From Acidobacteriota bacterium (lineage in GTDB: Bacteria; Acidobacteriota; Holophagae; Thermotomaculales; Thermotomaculaceae): a stretch of DNA of 29,209 bases. How positions within the stretch are numbered: position 1 is the stretch's first letter; every line of letters starts with the position of its first letter. Location: the NCBI GenBank assembly GCA_003650445.1, contig QMQE01000003.1:1-29209 (forward strand). Direction: 5' to 3'. The notes beneath the pieces are model-generated. The model was not told the origin of the DNA. It searched no databases and was given only the letters and a program-made list of their open reading frames with translations. Positions 7,642 through 15,545 of the stretch are shown here, in pieces. Position numbers and translations under genes: made by a program.

Positions 7642-9408
7642 TCATCTTTGAGGATCCGAAATCAGGCCGCGGGATTTCAAGTGCTCACGCATGGCGTCAT
7701 TCACAGACTCTGTGAGGGATTGCAGAATTTCCGGGGTCACCTTCGGGTTGTTAAAGAATTCAAGCACTACTCCTGTATTGTCCAGATGTAGTTTTAATTC
7801 AATAATACGGTTGAGAACAGAGAGCGGGGTCAGCCGGGAATGGATAATGCGGGAGAGAATATCCGGAGAGGCGGATCTTGTTTCCACAAGGCCTTTCAAC
7901 AGTTCTTCATCCCGGAAGATGATGCCCCAGAGCTCGCGGAAGATTTCCCCGTCGGTTTCCAGAATAATTGAGATTTTTCCATCCAGTGACAACTGCGAGA
8001 ACTGATGGCTTAACTGAGAAAATGCCTGATTCTTTACCTCAACTGATTTGATTTTTTTGTCACGCAGAACATCCAGCAGTTCTTTCATGGTGTTCAGTTG
8101 GGAGGCAATGGCCAGTGCCTTGTTTCCGGGTAAGTTGGGGTTGTGAATCATTCTGTTCCGGATTCCATTGAGCTTGGCCCATCTGCTGTGGTCGAGAATC
8201 AGCAACTTTTCTGCACTCATGGTGTGAATTACACTCCCCAGCATGGTTTCAGTCAATGCGGGATTCTGCAGCAGATTCCGAAGAATGTTGAGATCCCGGT
8301 GTTGCAAAAGTACGGTGATTTCCTTTTCATCCTCAGAGGTTGCGGCGAGTTGAATCAATTGGCCCAAGGAGCTGGAGGAAAGCTTCTCTGTCTCCTCAAA
8401 AACCATTGAGACCGGTTTGCCTGAGGCGGATCGTTTCTGCGAAAAGTGGTAAAAGGCCTTGATTATGCTGAGAAGGGACGGCCATTTACGCTTTACCGCG
8501 ACGGTGATGTATTGAAGTTCCAATTCCGGAACCTGTTTCAGTTTTTCGGCAATTTCAATGGCGGTGCTATTCCGTTCTCCGACGTTGTGTTTCAGTTTTG
8601 AAAGTTTTTCAAAAAGGTGGACGATTTCCTGGCTCATTAGAATTGCAGTTCGGATGTTTTCCGGTAAAGCTGGATTTTCGAGGAGTTGAGACCGTGTATC
8701 ATCCTTAAAAAACCAGCGGGGAAAGTTATAGATTGCTTTCAAAGTTTCCGGATTTTCCAATTGAATTGCCGCCGCAAGGAGCTCTCCATCTGCCAGGTAC
8801 CGGTTTTTTATGGCAGTTTCACAAACTTCGGGGTGTCCATCCCAGAGCAGTGCCTGAAGCTCTTTGGAGTCTGTGGAATTGCGGGCTTTCAGTAATTTTT
8901 CCTCAGCCGTCATCTCTGTAAAAGAGAATGACTGGTCTGAAAGGAAGAGCTCCTGATGGGTTCGTTCTATTCTCAGTTCAAAGGCTTCATCCGCTTCGTT
9001 GCATGGGCCGTATTGCACCTTTCCGGAAATGAGCATTTTCAGAAATTCACGGTCGGTTTCCCGAAGGCTGGTAATTTCGCTCCGGGCTTCTTTCATCAGT
9101 TCAGCTTTGGCGATATTTTCAGTAGCACCCATTTCCCTGAACATGTCAACGACACCCAGCACTTTGCGAAGGTAGTTTCCGAAGTTTGCAGGGATAACGT
9201 CGTTTTCACTCAACGCTTCTTTTATTTCTACAGTGTGATACCACTTGGGGCAGGAAACGATGAGGGACAGAAGAATCGGTGAAGATGAGAACTGGACAAT
9301 TGTTTTCACAAATGAGAATTCTTTTTCATTGGGGTCCTGTTTGCGCATGGAGTTAAGTAGCAGAAAATAAGATTTTTCCTGTTCTGTCAATGCGTTTAAT
9401 AGATTCAT
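7642..9408 (-). CDS. Helical-repeat protein, unknown function
   Basis: The product (588 aa) lacks a signal peptide and membrane segments and is predicted to be cytoplasmic and almost wholly alpha-helical. A short motif of the form NP-(A/N/K)-(L/V)-(T/P)-x5-(I/L) recurs: ENPALPENIRTAIL, QNPALTETMLGSVI, HNPNLPGNKALAIA, NNPKVTPEILQSL and a shorter ENPETLKAIYN. This suggests a solenoid of HEAT- or leucine-rich-variant-type repeats, also reminiscent of DUF2336-like proteins. No catalytic motif was seen, so a scaffold or sensor role is inference. The ATG at 9408 has AAGGGG 4 nt upstream. Its expression is probably controlled by the promoter and terminator-containing leader described separately. The glycosyltransferase gene follows 45 bp downstream. 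Confidence 0.75.
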   Translation of the reverse strand: MNLLNALTEQEKSYFLLLNSMRKQDPNEKEFSFVKTIVQFSSSPILLSLIVSCPKWYHTVEIKEALSENDVIPANFGNYLRKVLGVVDMFREMGATENIAKAELMKEARSEITSLRETDREFLKMLISGKVQYGPCNEADEAFELRIERTHQELFLSDQSFSFTEMTAEEKLLKARNSTDSKELQALLWDGHPEVCETAIKNRYLADGELLAAAIQLENPETLKAIYNFPRWFFKDDTRSQLLENPALPENIRTAILMSQEIVHLFEKLSKLKHNVGERNSTAIEIAEKLKQVPELELQYITVAVKRKWPSLLSIIKAFYHFSQKRSASGKPVSMVFEETEKLSSSSLGQLIQLAATSEDEKEITVLLQHRDLNILRNLLQNPALTETMLGSVIHTMSAEKLLILDHSRWAKLNGIRNRMIHNPNLPGNKALAIASQLNTMKELLDVLRDKKIKSVEVKNQAFSQLSHQFSQLSLDGKISIILETDGEIFRELWGIIFRDEELLKGLVETRSASPDILSRIIHSRLTPLSVLNRIIELKLHLDNTGVVLEFFNNPKVTPEILQSLTESVNDAMREHLKSRGLISDPQR

Positions 9409-9422
9409 GTGACCCCTTTTAG

Positions 9423-9447
9423 AAAAAAAAGGCAGGATAAACCTGCC
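9423..9447 (-). terminator. Intrinsic terminator in 5' leader (possible attenuator)
   Basis: Read on the minus strand, a 6-bp stem GGCAGG-TTTAT-CCTGCC is followed by eight T residues. The T-tract ends 14 nt before the ATG at 9408 and abuts the AAAAGGGG ribosome binding site. It lies downstream of the -10/-35 pair at 9479-9507, so transcripts from that promoter must pass it before reaching the gene. No plus-strand gene needs terminating here. Confidence 0.7.
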
Positions 9448-9478
9448 AATTGCAAGGAGGTATTTCTACCTGATATTT

Positions 9479-9507
9479 ATCATAGTGCTCAATCACTTTT
9501 TTGTCAA
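9479..9507 (-). promoter_or_regulatory. sigma70-type promoter of the helical-repeat gene
   Basis: On the minus strand, TTGACA (9507-9502) is a perfect -35 box, followed by exactly 17 nt and TATGAT (9484-9479), five of six matches to the -10 consensus. The expected transcript starts near 9472, giving a leader of about 64 nt. The leader contains a small AGGTA-GAAA-TACCT hairpin and then the terminator at 9423-9447. Confidence 0.8.
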
Positions 9508-9512
9508 GCATC

Positions 9513-9552
9513 TTTGCAGTTTTTGCAGTTTTGAGTCTTTGCAGTTTTGAGT
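9513..9552. repeat. Short direct repeats upstream of promoter
   Basis: TTTGCAGT occurs three times (starting 9513, 9522 and 9538). The 16-bp unit ending GCAGTTTTGAGT is repeated in tandem at 9521-9536 and 9537-9552 with one mismatch. The array lies immediately upstream of the -35 box of the minus-strand promoter, where an activator or UP-element-like site would be expected. Chance low-complexity repetition is also possible. Confidence 0.55.
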
Positions 9553-9730
9553 GGGCATCAGGGGGGAAGAGTGCGAGTGAAAGTGCGAGTGCGCGAAAGA
9601 AGGGAGTTGGCTCTTTCCCTCTCATCTCATTCCTTTTTTTCCCATTTTCTGGCTCAACCTTAACCTCAACCTTGTCCCTCTCCGGTGAGTAGGGGTAAGA
9701 AAAATCAAAGAGTTGGCCATTCTCACTTCA
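9553..9730. other. Gene-free filler
   Basis: Together with the promoter region and the tandem array this makes up the 402-bp gap between 9408 and 9811. It contains a GTGCGAGTGAAAGTGCGAGTGCG-like segment (9569-9592) and a CTCAACCTTAACCTCAACC-like segment (9651-9675), both members of the recurrent filler of this window. I see no supported coding region; the short frames on either strand have no ribosome binding site and low-complexity composition. Confidence 0.5.
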
Positions 9731-9786
9731 CCCATCACCCATCACCCATCACCCATCACCCATCACTCATCACTCATCACTCATCA
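9731..9786. repeat. Tandem array of 7-bp CCCATCA/CTCATCA units
   Basis: There are eight contiguous 7-bp units: five CCCATCA then three CTCATCA, flanked by degenerate half-units (CTTCA before, CTTCCC after). The array sits 24 bp beyond the stop codon of the minus-strand membrane protein gene. A decayed relative lies at 15485-15510. The sharp switch from one unit variant to the other suggests growth by replication slippage. It is not a CRISPR array, because there are no spacers. Confidence 0.95.
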
Positions 9787-9810
9787 CTTCCCTTCCCGTC
9801 TCTTTTCAAT

Positions 9811-10575
9811 TCAGCTCAGCAGTTTGTAGGAAGCAAGTTTGAGCAGGTTCCGTACGTAGAGTCCAATCTGCATCAGCAGGAAGCCGGCAACCATTAACCC
9901 GGTACCTGCATTTGTAAGAAATTGAACGCTGAGCCACGTAAAGAGCAGGAGAAAGGCCACGGATGCCAGCTGGTAAGCTGCGAAACCGAGGAAGAATTTA
10001 CCTCGGATGGCAAGGCTGAATTTCGTTTTGTGATTCAAAATGGTTTTGAATCGGGCGTTTGTGTGCCAGAAGGAAAAGACGATTGAGAGAATAATGGCAA
10101 TACTTCGGCTGACAAGCATCATGGTGACCGGCATGGCCTGGTTCGGTGAGTTTTGGGCTATGGAACCGGTGGTTTTTCCGGCGATAGCTGTAAGAATCAA
10201 TAATGGAATGCTGTAAACGAGAAAAAGGATCAGAAAGCGGGGAAAATGCTGGGCGCTTTCATGCAGGAAGTGAGGGAAACCCGCGTATTTCCCTATAAGT
10301 GAATCAAAAATTCCGCCCATCAGGAAGATGCGAAGGAGAAAAAAGAAGAGAAAGGTTAAGATTAGAAATGTGCTGATGGCAAGGAGGCCACTCCCTTTTG
10401 CCAGTATCTCCGGGAAAAAATCAACGGTGAAAAACGTCCCGAAATAAGTTTTGGATGATGCGGCGTGGAACCAGGTTGTCAGTGGGATGAAAACGGCGAG
10501 AAAGAGGGCCAGTTCCTGCAGGTAGAGGATGGTGACCAGCCGGTGATCTTTTAGTACGGATTTTAATGCTTTCAT
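9811..10575 (-). CDS. Polytopic membrane protein of unknown function
   Basis: The 254-residue product shows about six hydrophobic segments (roughly 16-36, 60-85, 110-132, 147-168, 193-218 and 222-242) with basic loops. It is therefore an inner-membrane protein. No catalytic or transport motif is evident, and I do not recognise a family. The start follows AGGAGG by 7 nt. The gap to the preceding metallopeptidase stop is only 11 bp, so the two are almost certainly cotranscribed and may act together at the membrane. Confidence 0.8.
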   Translation of the reverse strand: MKALKSVLKDHRLVTILYLQELALFLAVFIPLTTWFHAASSKTYFGTFFTVDFFPEILAKGSGLLAISTFLILTFLFFFLLRIFLMGGIFDSLIGKYAGFPHFLHESAQHFPRFLILFLVYSIPLLILTAIAGKTTGSIAQNSPNQAMPVTMMLVSRSIAIILSIVFSFWHTNARFKTILNHKTKFSLAIRGKFFLGFAAYQLASVAFLLLFTWLSVQFLTNAGTGLMVAGFLLMQIGLYVRNLLKLASYKLLS

Positions 10576-10586
10576 TGAGCTGCCTC

Positions 10587-12533
10587 CTAAATGGAAAGGG
10601 AAGAAATGTTGAAAACCAGTTGAACAAGCTGGGAGACGAAAATTGCCAGTTTGGTCATGCTGCTGCCGGTTTGAGGTTCCAGGGTAATGGCATTGTTTTT
10701 TAGGGAAACGTCACAGGCGTACACCCGTTTCGGGTCGATGATGGCCATTTTCATGGCTGAAGTGCTGTCAAACTCAAACCGGTGCCATCCGTTTTTCCCA
10801 TCCCAGGTGAAGCTTTTGGTGGAGCCGTCCTTCAGCCTGACTTCAATGGAAACAGGATATTGAAAGTCTCCACGGTTTTCGACTATGATTGTGTTCTGAA
10901 AATTCTTTTTGTCTTTGGTTTTTTTCTTATCCACCGGGGCGGCTTTAAAGTTCTTTAAACCAAGAAATGGCGGTGTTTGTCTGGAAACCGCTTTTGTGAC
11001 AGCATAGTCAATTTTGTCCCGGGTGTAGAGCATTCTGCGGACAAAATCTTCCGCTTGATCCCCGGCGGTTTCTTTTACGACACCAAGAAAATCTTCCGGT
11101 GTGGGATGCCTGAATTTATATTTTGCAAAATAGGTGTGAAAAATCTGCAGAAATTTTTCTTTCCCCAGCATGTTCTCCAGAGTGCGAAAGTAAATAGTAG
11201 GTTTGTTGTAGCTCAGGTTGCTGTACCCGCCTCCGGCAGGGGAGAATTCCCATGCGGCTTTTCCGGGGAAATCCGGGCCTTTATATGAGCTGTACCCGAT
11301 TCGGGCTTCATCAAAGCCGTCCATTTTAAGAAAGGGAAAATCCAGATCGTACTTGTAATGACGTTCCATTGCATAGGCGGTACCGAATGAATTCATCCCC
11401 TCGTCCATCCAGGCGTTTTCAAATTCATTGGAGGCCAGCATGCCATAAAAATAGTTGTGCCCGAATTCATGGACGATAACGGCTTCCGGAATCCGGACGC
11501 CGACAGGGGTAAGAGGGGACGGGAACATCCCGGTGACCAGCATCGGGTACTCCATCCCCCCGGCACCGGACGCCTGCATTGGCGGGTCCACAAGGGTGAA
11601 CTTTTTGTACGGGTAATCTTCACCGCAGAGTTCTGCATAACCGGACAACGCGGCTTTCAGGGCCTCCATCTGCCGTTGTACAGTCCCTTCATGCCCCGGT
11701 GGGTACAGGAGAAAAAGTTTGACGTGTTTCCAGTTGTCAGTGGCGACTTTCCAGTGGTCCCAGGCGGTCCACGCGAAGTCATGGACATTGTCCACCGCAA
11801 AGGTCAGGGTTTTAGTGTTTTCTGCTGTTGTTTCTGACTTCAGGTAGCCGGTTGCCCCGACCACGTAGTTTTTGGGAACCGTCAGTGCGACGGTATAGTG
11901 GGCAAAGTCGGCAAAAAATTCACTTCTGTAGTGGAAGAGATGGCAGTTCCACCCCTTTTCCCCTTGGAAAACAGCAATTTTGGGGAACCACTGGCCTCCC
12001 ATGAAAAAGCTTTTCCAGTAGCCGGTTCGGGCAAATACCCGAGGGAATTTTGTTTCAAACGTAATTTTCAAGGTAATGCTTTCACCGGGTGCCAGCGGTT
12101 TGCTTAGCCGGACAATTCCAATTGTTCTGTCAGGCCGGATTCTTTTGGAAATTTCATCCTTCCAGAACACGCCCAACGATTCAGGGTTCGGGAGATCGGA
12201 AATATAATGGAAGGCGCTCATGGCATCTTCACCATTCAGTTGAAGCGCGGAAATCTTGCAGTAGCCGAATCCTTTTACCTCTTTAACATCCATTCGGTTT
12301 CCCCGATGTTTTCCACCGGATTCCATTGCAAAGACGGAGCGGTTGTTGGAAAATCCATTCATGTAGAGGTGAAGCGGCAGAACATCCGTTGCGGTGTCGG
12401 TGGTATTTTGCCAGGTAATGGTTTCGGTTCCTGAAATCTTTTTCTCTTTCGGATTGAGTGTAATGGAGATGTTGTAATCAAGTGCCAAAGCAGGCAAACT
12501 TGTTACCAACAGGATCAGAAACAATTTTTTCAT
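10587..12533 (-). CDS. Exported M1-family metallopeptidase
   Basis: The 648-residue protein has a Sec signal peptide (likely cleavage after PALA, residue 17), so it acts in the envelope or outside. The zinc site is complete: HEFGH at 355-359 with Glu378 in WMDEG, giving the HEXXH-X18-E spacing of M1 aminopeptidases. The upstream block GAGGMEYP (324-330) is the equivalent of the GAMEN substrate-binding loop. The N-terminal 200 residues form the expected beta-rich saddle domain. The last 23 residues are hydrophobic (KLAIFVSQLVQLVFNISS) and may be a C-terminal membrane anchor. Family members remove N-terminal residues from peptides. The start is preceded by a G-run that can act as a ribosome binding site. 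It is followed after 11 bp by the membrane protein gene and is divergent from the gene at 12706. Confidence 0.92.
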   Translation of the reverse strand: MKKLFLILLVTSLPALALDYNISITLNPKEKKISGTETITWQNTTDTATDVLPLHLYMNGFSNNRSVFAMESGGKHRGNRMDVKEVKGFGYCKISALQLNGEDAMSAFHYISDLPNPESLGVFWKDEISKRIRPDRTIGIVRLSKPLAPGESITLKITFETKFPRVFARTGYWKSFFMGGQWFPKIAVFQGEKGWNCHLFHYRSEFFADFAHYTVALTVPKNYVVGATGYLKSETTAENTKTLTFAVDNVHDFAWTAWDHWKVATDNWKHVKLFLLYPPGHEGTVQRQMEALKAALSGYAELCGEDYPYKKFTLVDPPMQASGAGGMEYPMLVTGMFPSPLTPVGVRIPEAVIVHEFGHNYFYGMLASNEFENAWMDEGMNSFGTAYAMERHYKYDLDFPFLKMDGFDEARIGYSSYKGPDFPGKAAWEFSPAGGGYSNLSYNKPTIYFRTLENMLGKEKFLQIFHTYFAKYKFRHPTPEDFLGVVKETAGDQAEDFVRRMLYTRDKIDYAVTKAVSRQTPPFLGLKNFKAAPVDKKKTKDKKNFQNTIIVENRGDFQYPVSIEVRLKDGSTKSFTWDGKNGWHRFEFDSTSAMKMAIIDPKRVYACDVSLKNNAITLEPQTGSSMTKLAIFVSQLVQLVFNISSLSI

Positions 12534-12634
12534 GAAATCCCCCCCCGGATTTTTTATAAAGATTCCTACGAATTTCCGGCCGCGAAAGTTTCATGGTGAT
12601 GTCTGTTGTTTGCCCCTTGTTCAGGGTAGGAATA

Positions 12635-12643
12635 TGGTACAAT
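12635..12643 (+). promoter_or_regulatory. Candidate extended -10 promoter
   Basis: TGGTACAAT is an extended -10 (TGn plus TACAAT, five of six matches) in the divergent gap between 12533 and 12706. It would give a leader of about 56 nt for the exported coiled-coil protein. The -35 region is weak (CTTGTT at a 16-nt spacing). Confidence 0.45.
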
Positions 12644-12705
12644 ATTTGCAGAAATTAGAGGCATGGGGGCAGCTGTACCGGCTGGCCTTTTTCAGGAGGG
12701 AAACG

Positions 12706-13488
12706 ATGAAAAAATTGGCAATTTTCTTGATTTTATTCATGATAGTCCCGGTTTTTGGCGCATACAAACTGGTTTTAACAAATGGTGCTGTGCTGGAGCT
12801 GGCCCAAAAACCGGATCTTTCGGGCAAGCAGGTGACGGCTGAGACGGTGAAGGGGAAACGGATAATTTTCCCTGCCCGTTTTGTAGACAGGGCTGCAACG
12901 AAACTCGTGAACCGGAAGAAACCGGAAGCGGATAAACAGGCCATTCCGGTTCAAAAAGTGGTTCCGGATGCAACAGAGAATGAAGTGCAGGTGCTGATAA
13001 AAAGGCCAGCACAATCGCATGCGCCATTGATAATCACGAATGAAACTCTGGAGAGAAAGGCTCAGCAGGCGGATACAGGTGAAACTGTCACTCCAGAGAA
13101 ACCGGCTCGGGTTGAGAAAAATGAAGAAGGTGTGCCCAATATAACTGCTTTGGAGGAAGAGGGCGAGATGGCGCCCCAAGTGGATGACAGTGGGCATGGA
13201 GAAGACTACTGGCGGGGTAAGTTCCAGGAAAATCAGGCTGCACAGGCTGGCCTGGAAAAGGGACTGAAAAAAATGCAATTGAAACTGAATGCGATGGTGG
13301 GGCGTAAACTGCAGACAGATGATGAACTGGAAAAGAGAGCTTTGACAGGGAAAATCCAGGAGCTGCAGAAGAGAATTGATAAAGCAAAGGCTGAACTTTT
13401 GAAATTAAAAGAAGAGAAGGGTAAGCTGTTGGAAAAAGCCCGCACCTCGGGGGCACTGCCTGGGTGGTACCGCGATTATGAAGATTGA
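12706..13488 (+). CDS. Exported coiled-coil protein
   Basis: The true start is the ATG at 12706, preceded by AGGAGG (12694-12699) and followed by a classical signal peptide (MKKLAIFLILF, cleavage near VFGA, residue 19). The frame stays open upstream to 12532, but that extension has no export signal at its N-terminus and no ribosome binding site. The 260-residue product has a short beta-rich head (YKLVLTNGAVLEL, GKRIIFPARFV), which may be a small surface or peptidoglycan-associated domain. A charged, low-complexity linker (about 80-170) and a heptad-rich coiled coil (about 175-245, with LEKGLKKMQLKLNAMV and IQELQKRIDKAKAELLKLKEE) follow. Function is unknown. Its last 11 bp overlap the HD-GYP gene, so it may share regulation or signalling with it. 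Confidence 0.82.
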   Translation: MKKLAIFLILFMIVPVFGAYKLVLTNGAVLELAQKPDLSGKQVTAETVKGKRIIFPARFVDRAATKLVNRKKPEADKQAIPVQKVVPDATENEVQVLIKRPAQSHAPLIITNETLERKAQQADTGETVTPEKPARVEKNEEGVPNITALEEEGEMAPQVDDSGHGEDYWRGKFQENQAAQAGLEKGLKKMQLKLNAMVGRKLQTDDELEKRALTGKIQELQKRIDKAKAELLKLKEEKGKLLEKARTSGALPGWYRDYED

Positions 13489-14575
13489 GGAGCTGAATGA
13501 GGGATTTTATGAAAAACTGCTGACCATCTGGGAAAAGTTAAATGCCTCTTTGGAGTTGGATTACATCCTGCGGAACGCCATGGCGTATCTTGAGGAGGTT
13601 CTGGAAGCGGAGAGAAGCTCTATATGGGAACTGGATGAGCAGAAAGAAGAGCTTTTCTTTCGCGTTTTCAGTGGAGGCGACAGGGATAAAGTTGAAGAAA
13701 TCCGATTGAAAATTGGAGAAGGTGTCGCAGGTCACACCGCGATGACATCTGCCCCTGTTATCATTGAAGATGCTGAAAACTCCAGGCTATGGTCCGTTAA
13801 GGTGGACGAAAGGACACATTTTCAGACAAAATCCATTCTTTCTGTTCCACTCTTGTTCCGTGAGAAGGTGGTTGGAGTGGTTCAGTTGATTAACAAAAAG
13901 AACGGCGGTGTGTTCACGGGGCGTGACTTGCGTTCAGTAGAAATGATGTGCATTCCCATTGCAACGGCGCTGGTGAACGCCAAGCTGTTCAAGGAACTGG
14001 AGCAGACCTTTATGGAAACGGCACTTGCGCTGGCAGATGCAATTGAAAAGCGAGACAGATACACCGCAGGCCATACCCGTCGGGTGACTCGCTATGCAAT
14101 GTGGATTGCGGAGGAAATCAATCTCCCGGCTGCGGAAAAAAAGTGGCTGGCCCTTTCCGGAATTCTCCATGATATCGGGAAAATTGGGATTCGGGACAAT
14201 ATCCTGAACAAGGATGGTCCACTGGGTAGTGGGGAATTTGAAACCATGAAACAGCATACTGTGTTTGGTGCTGAAATTGTGGAAAAGATACATTCATTGG
14301 GCAAAGTCGTGGGAGGAATTCTTTATCATCATGAAAAAATGGACGGAAGCGGATATCCAAAAGGCCTGAAAGGTGAGGAAATCCCGCTGTTTGCCCGAAT
14401 CATTTCAGTTGCGGATACCTACGATGCCATGACAACAGATCGTCCATACCGGAAAGGGTTGAGCAGTGAGGAGGCAACTAAGGAATTGGAAAAGATGTCC
14501 GGAAGCCAGTTTGATCCCGACATGGTTGCAGCATTTCTAAGGCGAATTCCACGGGAGGTTCGGGATGCAAATTAA
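13478..14575 (+). CDS. GAF-HD-GYP domain protein, c-di-GMP phosphodiesterase
   Basis: The 365-residue cytoplasmic protein has an N-terminal GAF domain (about 23-175; VPLLFREKVVGVVQLINKK is its typical core) and a C-terminal HD-GYP domain (about 178-360). All HD-GYP hallmarks are present: HDIGK at 231-235, HHEKMDGSGYP at 284-294, and DTYDAMTTDRPYRKG after position 312. The di-iron or di-metal centre should therefore be competent to hydrolyse c-di-GMP. The GAF domain would sense a small ligand. The start overlaps the previous gene by 11 bp and its own end overlaps the next gene by 11 bp, implying coupled translation of three products. No strong ribosome binding site precedes the ATG, consistent with coupling. 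Confidence 0.93.
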   Translation: MKIEELNEGFYEKLLTIWEKLNASLELDYILRNAMAYLEEVLEAERSSIWELDEQKEELFFRVFSGGDRDKVEEIRLKIGEGVAGHTAMTSAPVIIEDAENSRLWSVKVDERTHFQTKSILSVPLLFREKVVGVVQLINKKNGGVFTGRDLRSVEMMCIPIATALVNAKLFKELEQTFMETALALADAIEKRDRYTAGHTRRVTRYAMWIAEEINLPAAEKKWLALSGILHDIGKIGIRDNILNKDGPLGSGEFETMKQHTVFGAEIVEKIHSLGKVVGGILYHHEKMDGSGYPKGLKGEEIPLFARIISVADTYDAMTTDRPYRKGLSSEEATKELEKMSGSQFDPDMVAAFLRRIPREVRDAN

Positions 14576-15314
14576 GGCGGTTGGTACTTCCGGCGGAAAA
14601 ACAATTCGGAACTTACTGACAACTTTTCTGGTTGACAATACATTGGCTCTGGATTGCGGTTCTGTTTGTACAGGATTGACACTTTCTCAGCAACTTGAGA
14701 TTAAAGACGTATTTGTCTCCCATGTCCATATGGACCATATTGGCGAATTGCCCTTGCTTGTGGACAATAAAGCACTGTATGGAAAAACCATAACCATTTT
14801 TGCCACTCAGACGACAATTCGCCATTTAAGAGAACATGTATTCAATGGTATTATCTGGCCTGATTTTGAAAAAATCCCTTCAGCTGATGAACCCGCACTG
14901 ATTTACCGGCAGGTGGAGTATTTCGAAGAGGTTGAGGTAGGTGATTATCGTTTGACTCCATTACCGGTGAATCATATCAATGGCAGTGCCGGGTGTTTTA
15001 TCCAGAAAGGTGATGTGGGATTTGCATATACCTCGGATACCGGCGAAACAGATGTGATCTGGGAATGGCTTGGAAAGCAGACCGCGTTGAAAGGGCTGGT
15101 GACCGAATGTTCATTTCCCGCAGACATGGAGAATCTGGCCGTCATCAGCCATCATTTATCCAGTCCCATGCTGGAAGGAGAGCTGACGAAACTCAAAAGC
15201 GATGCGGATATATTCATTTATCATCTTAAACCTCAGTTTGCGAACCGGATTCGTGAAGAAATCAAGGGATTAGATGTGCACATACTGACAGACGGTGAAG
15301 AAATTGTCCTCTGA
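14565..15314 (+). CDS. Metallo-beta-lactamase-fold class II cyclic nucleotide phosphodiesterase-like
   Basis: The 249-residue protein has the metal-binding signature SHVHMDHIG (His53, His55, Asp57, His58). It also has His137 (PVNHINGS), Asp158 (TSDTGE), the SHHLS pair at 196-197 and a final His220 (YHLKP). The N-terminal GTSGGKTIRNLLTTFLVDNTLALDCG followed by VFVSHVHMDHIGELPLL is typical of class II cAMP phosphodiesterases, which split 3',5'-cyclic nucleotides. No signal peptide is seen, so it is cytoplasmic. It overlaps the HD-GYP gene by 11 bp, so one unit may degrade two kinds of second messenger. A tRNase Z or other hydrolase of the same fold is the main alternative; substrate is not readable. 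Confidence 0.82.
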   Translation: MQIKAVGTSGGKTIRNLLTTFLVDNTLALDCGSVCTGLTLSQQLEIKDVFVSHVHMDHIGELPLLVDNKALYGKTITIFATQTTIRHLREHVFNGIIWPDFEKIPSADEPALIYRQVEYFEEVEVGDYRLTPLPVNHINGSAGCFIQKGDVGFAYTSDTGETDVIWEWLGKQTALKGLVTECSFPADMENLAVISHHLSSPMLEGELTKLKSDADIFIYHLKPQFANRIREEIKGLDVHILTDGEEIVL

Positions 15315-15545
15315 ATCTCTCAGTAGGAGCAGGAGTAGGGGGTGGAAAAACCAGGGAATTGACCTGCGCTGCGTTGCGCCGGATGTCAGATGTTGGGTGT
15401 TAGATGATAGGTTACTGAAAAATCAGGGAATTGATCACTCACATCTTTTCCGAGCTCATCACTCTTTATTTCTTTTCCCAGCTCGTCACTCATCACCCAT
15501 TACCCATCACTTCCCCGCCTTACCCCAACCCCAACTCAACCTGCC
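15315..15545. other. Gene-free region with decayed short repeats
   Basis: This 231-bp gap holds two near copies of AAAA(C/T)CAGGGAATTGA (about 15346 and 15417). It also has a GATGTCAGATGTTGGGTGTTAGATGA stretch that is roughly the complement type of the CATCACC units, a degenerate CTCATCA-CCCATTA-CCCATCA run (15485-15510), and a CCAACCCCAACTCAACC segment (15523-15542) ending against the next start codon. No gene, promoter or terminator is convincing. Confidence 0.6.

Noticed and set aside
9731..9786. Short repeats that might suggest a CRISPR array
   Set aside because: Units are 7 bp and contiguous with no spacers, and no cas gene is nearby.
12532..12705. N-terminal extension of the exported coiled-coil protein
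   Set aside because: The extended frame has no ribosome binding site and would hide the clear signal peptide that begins at 12706.
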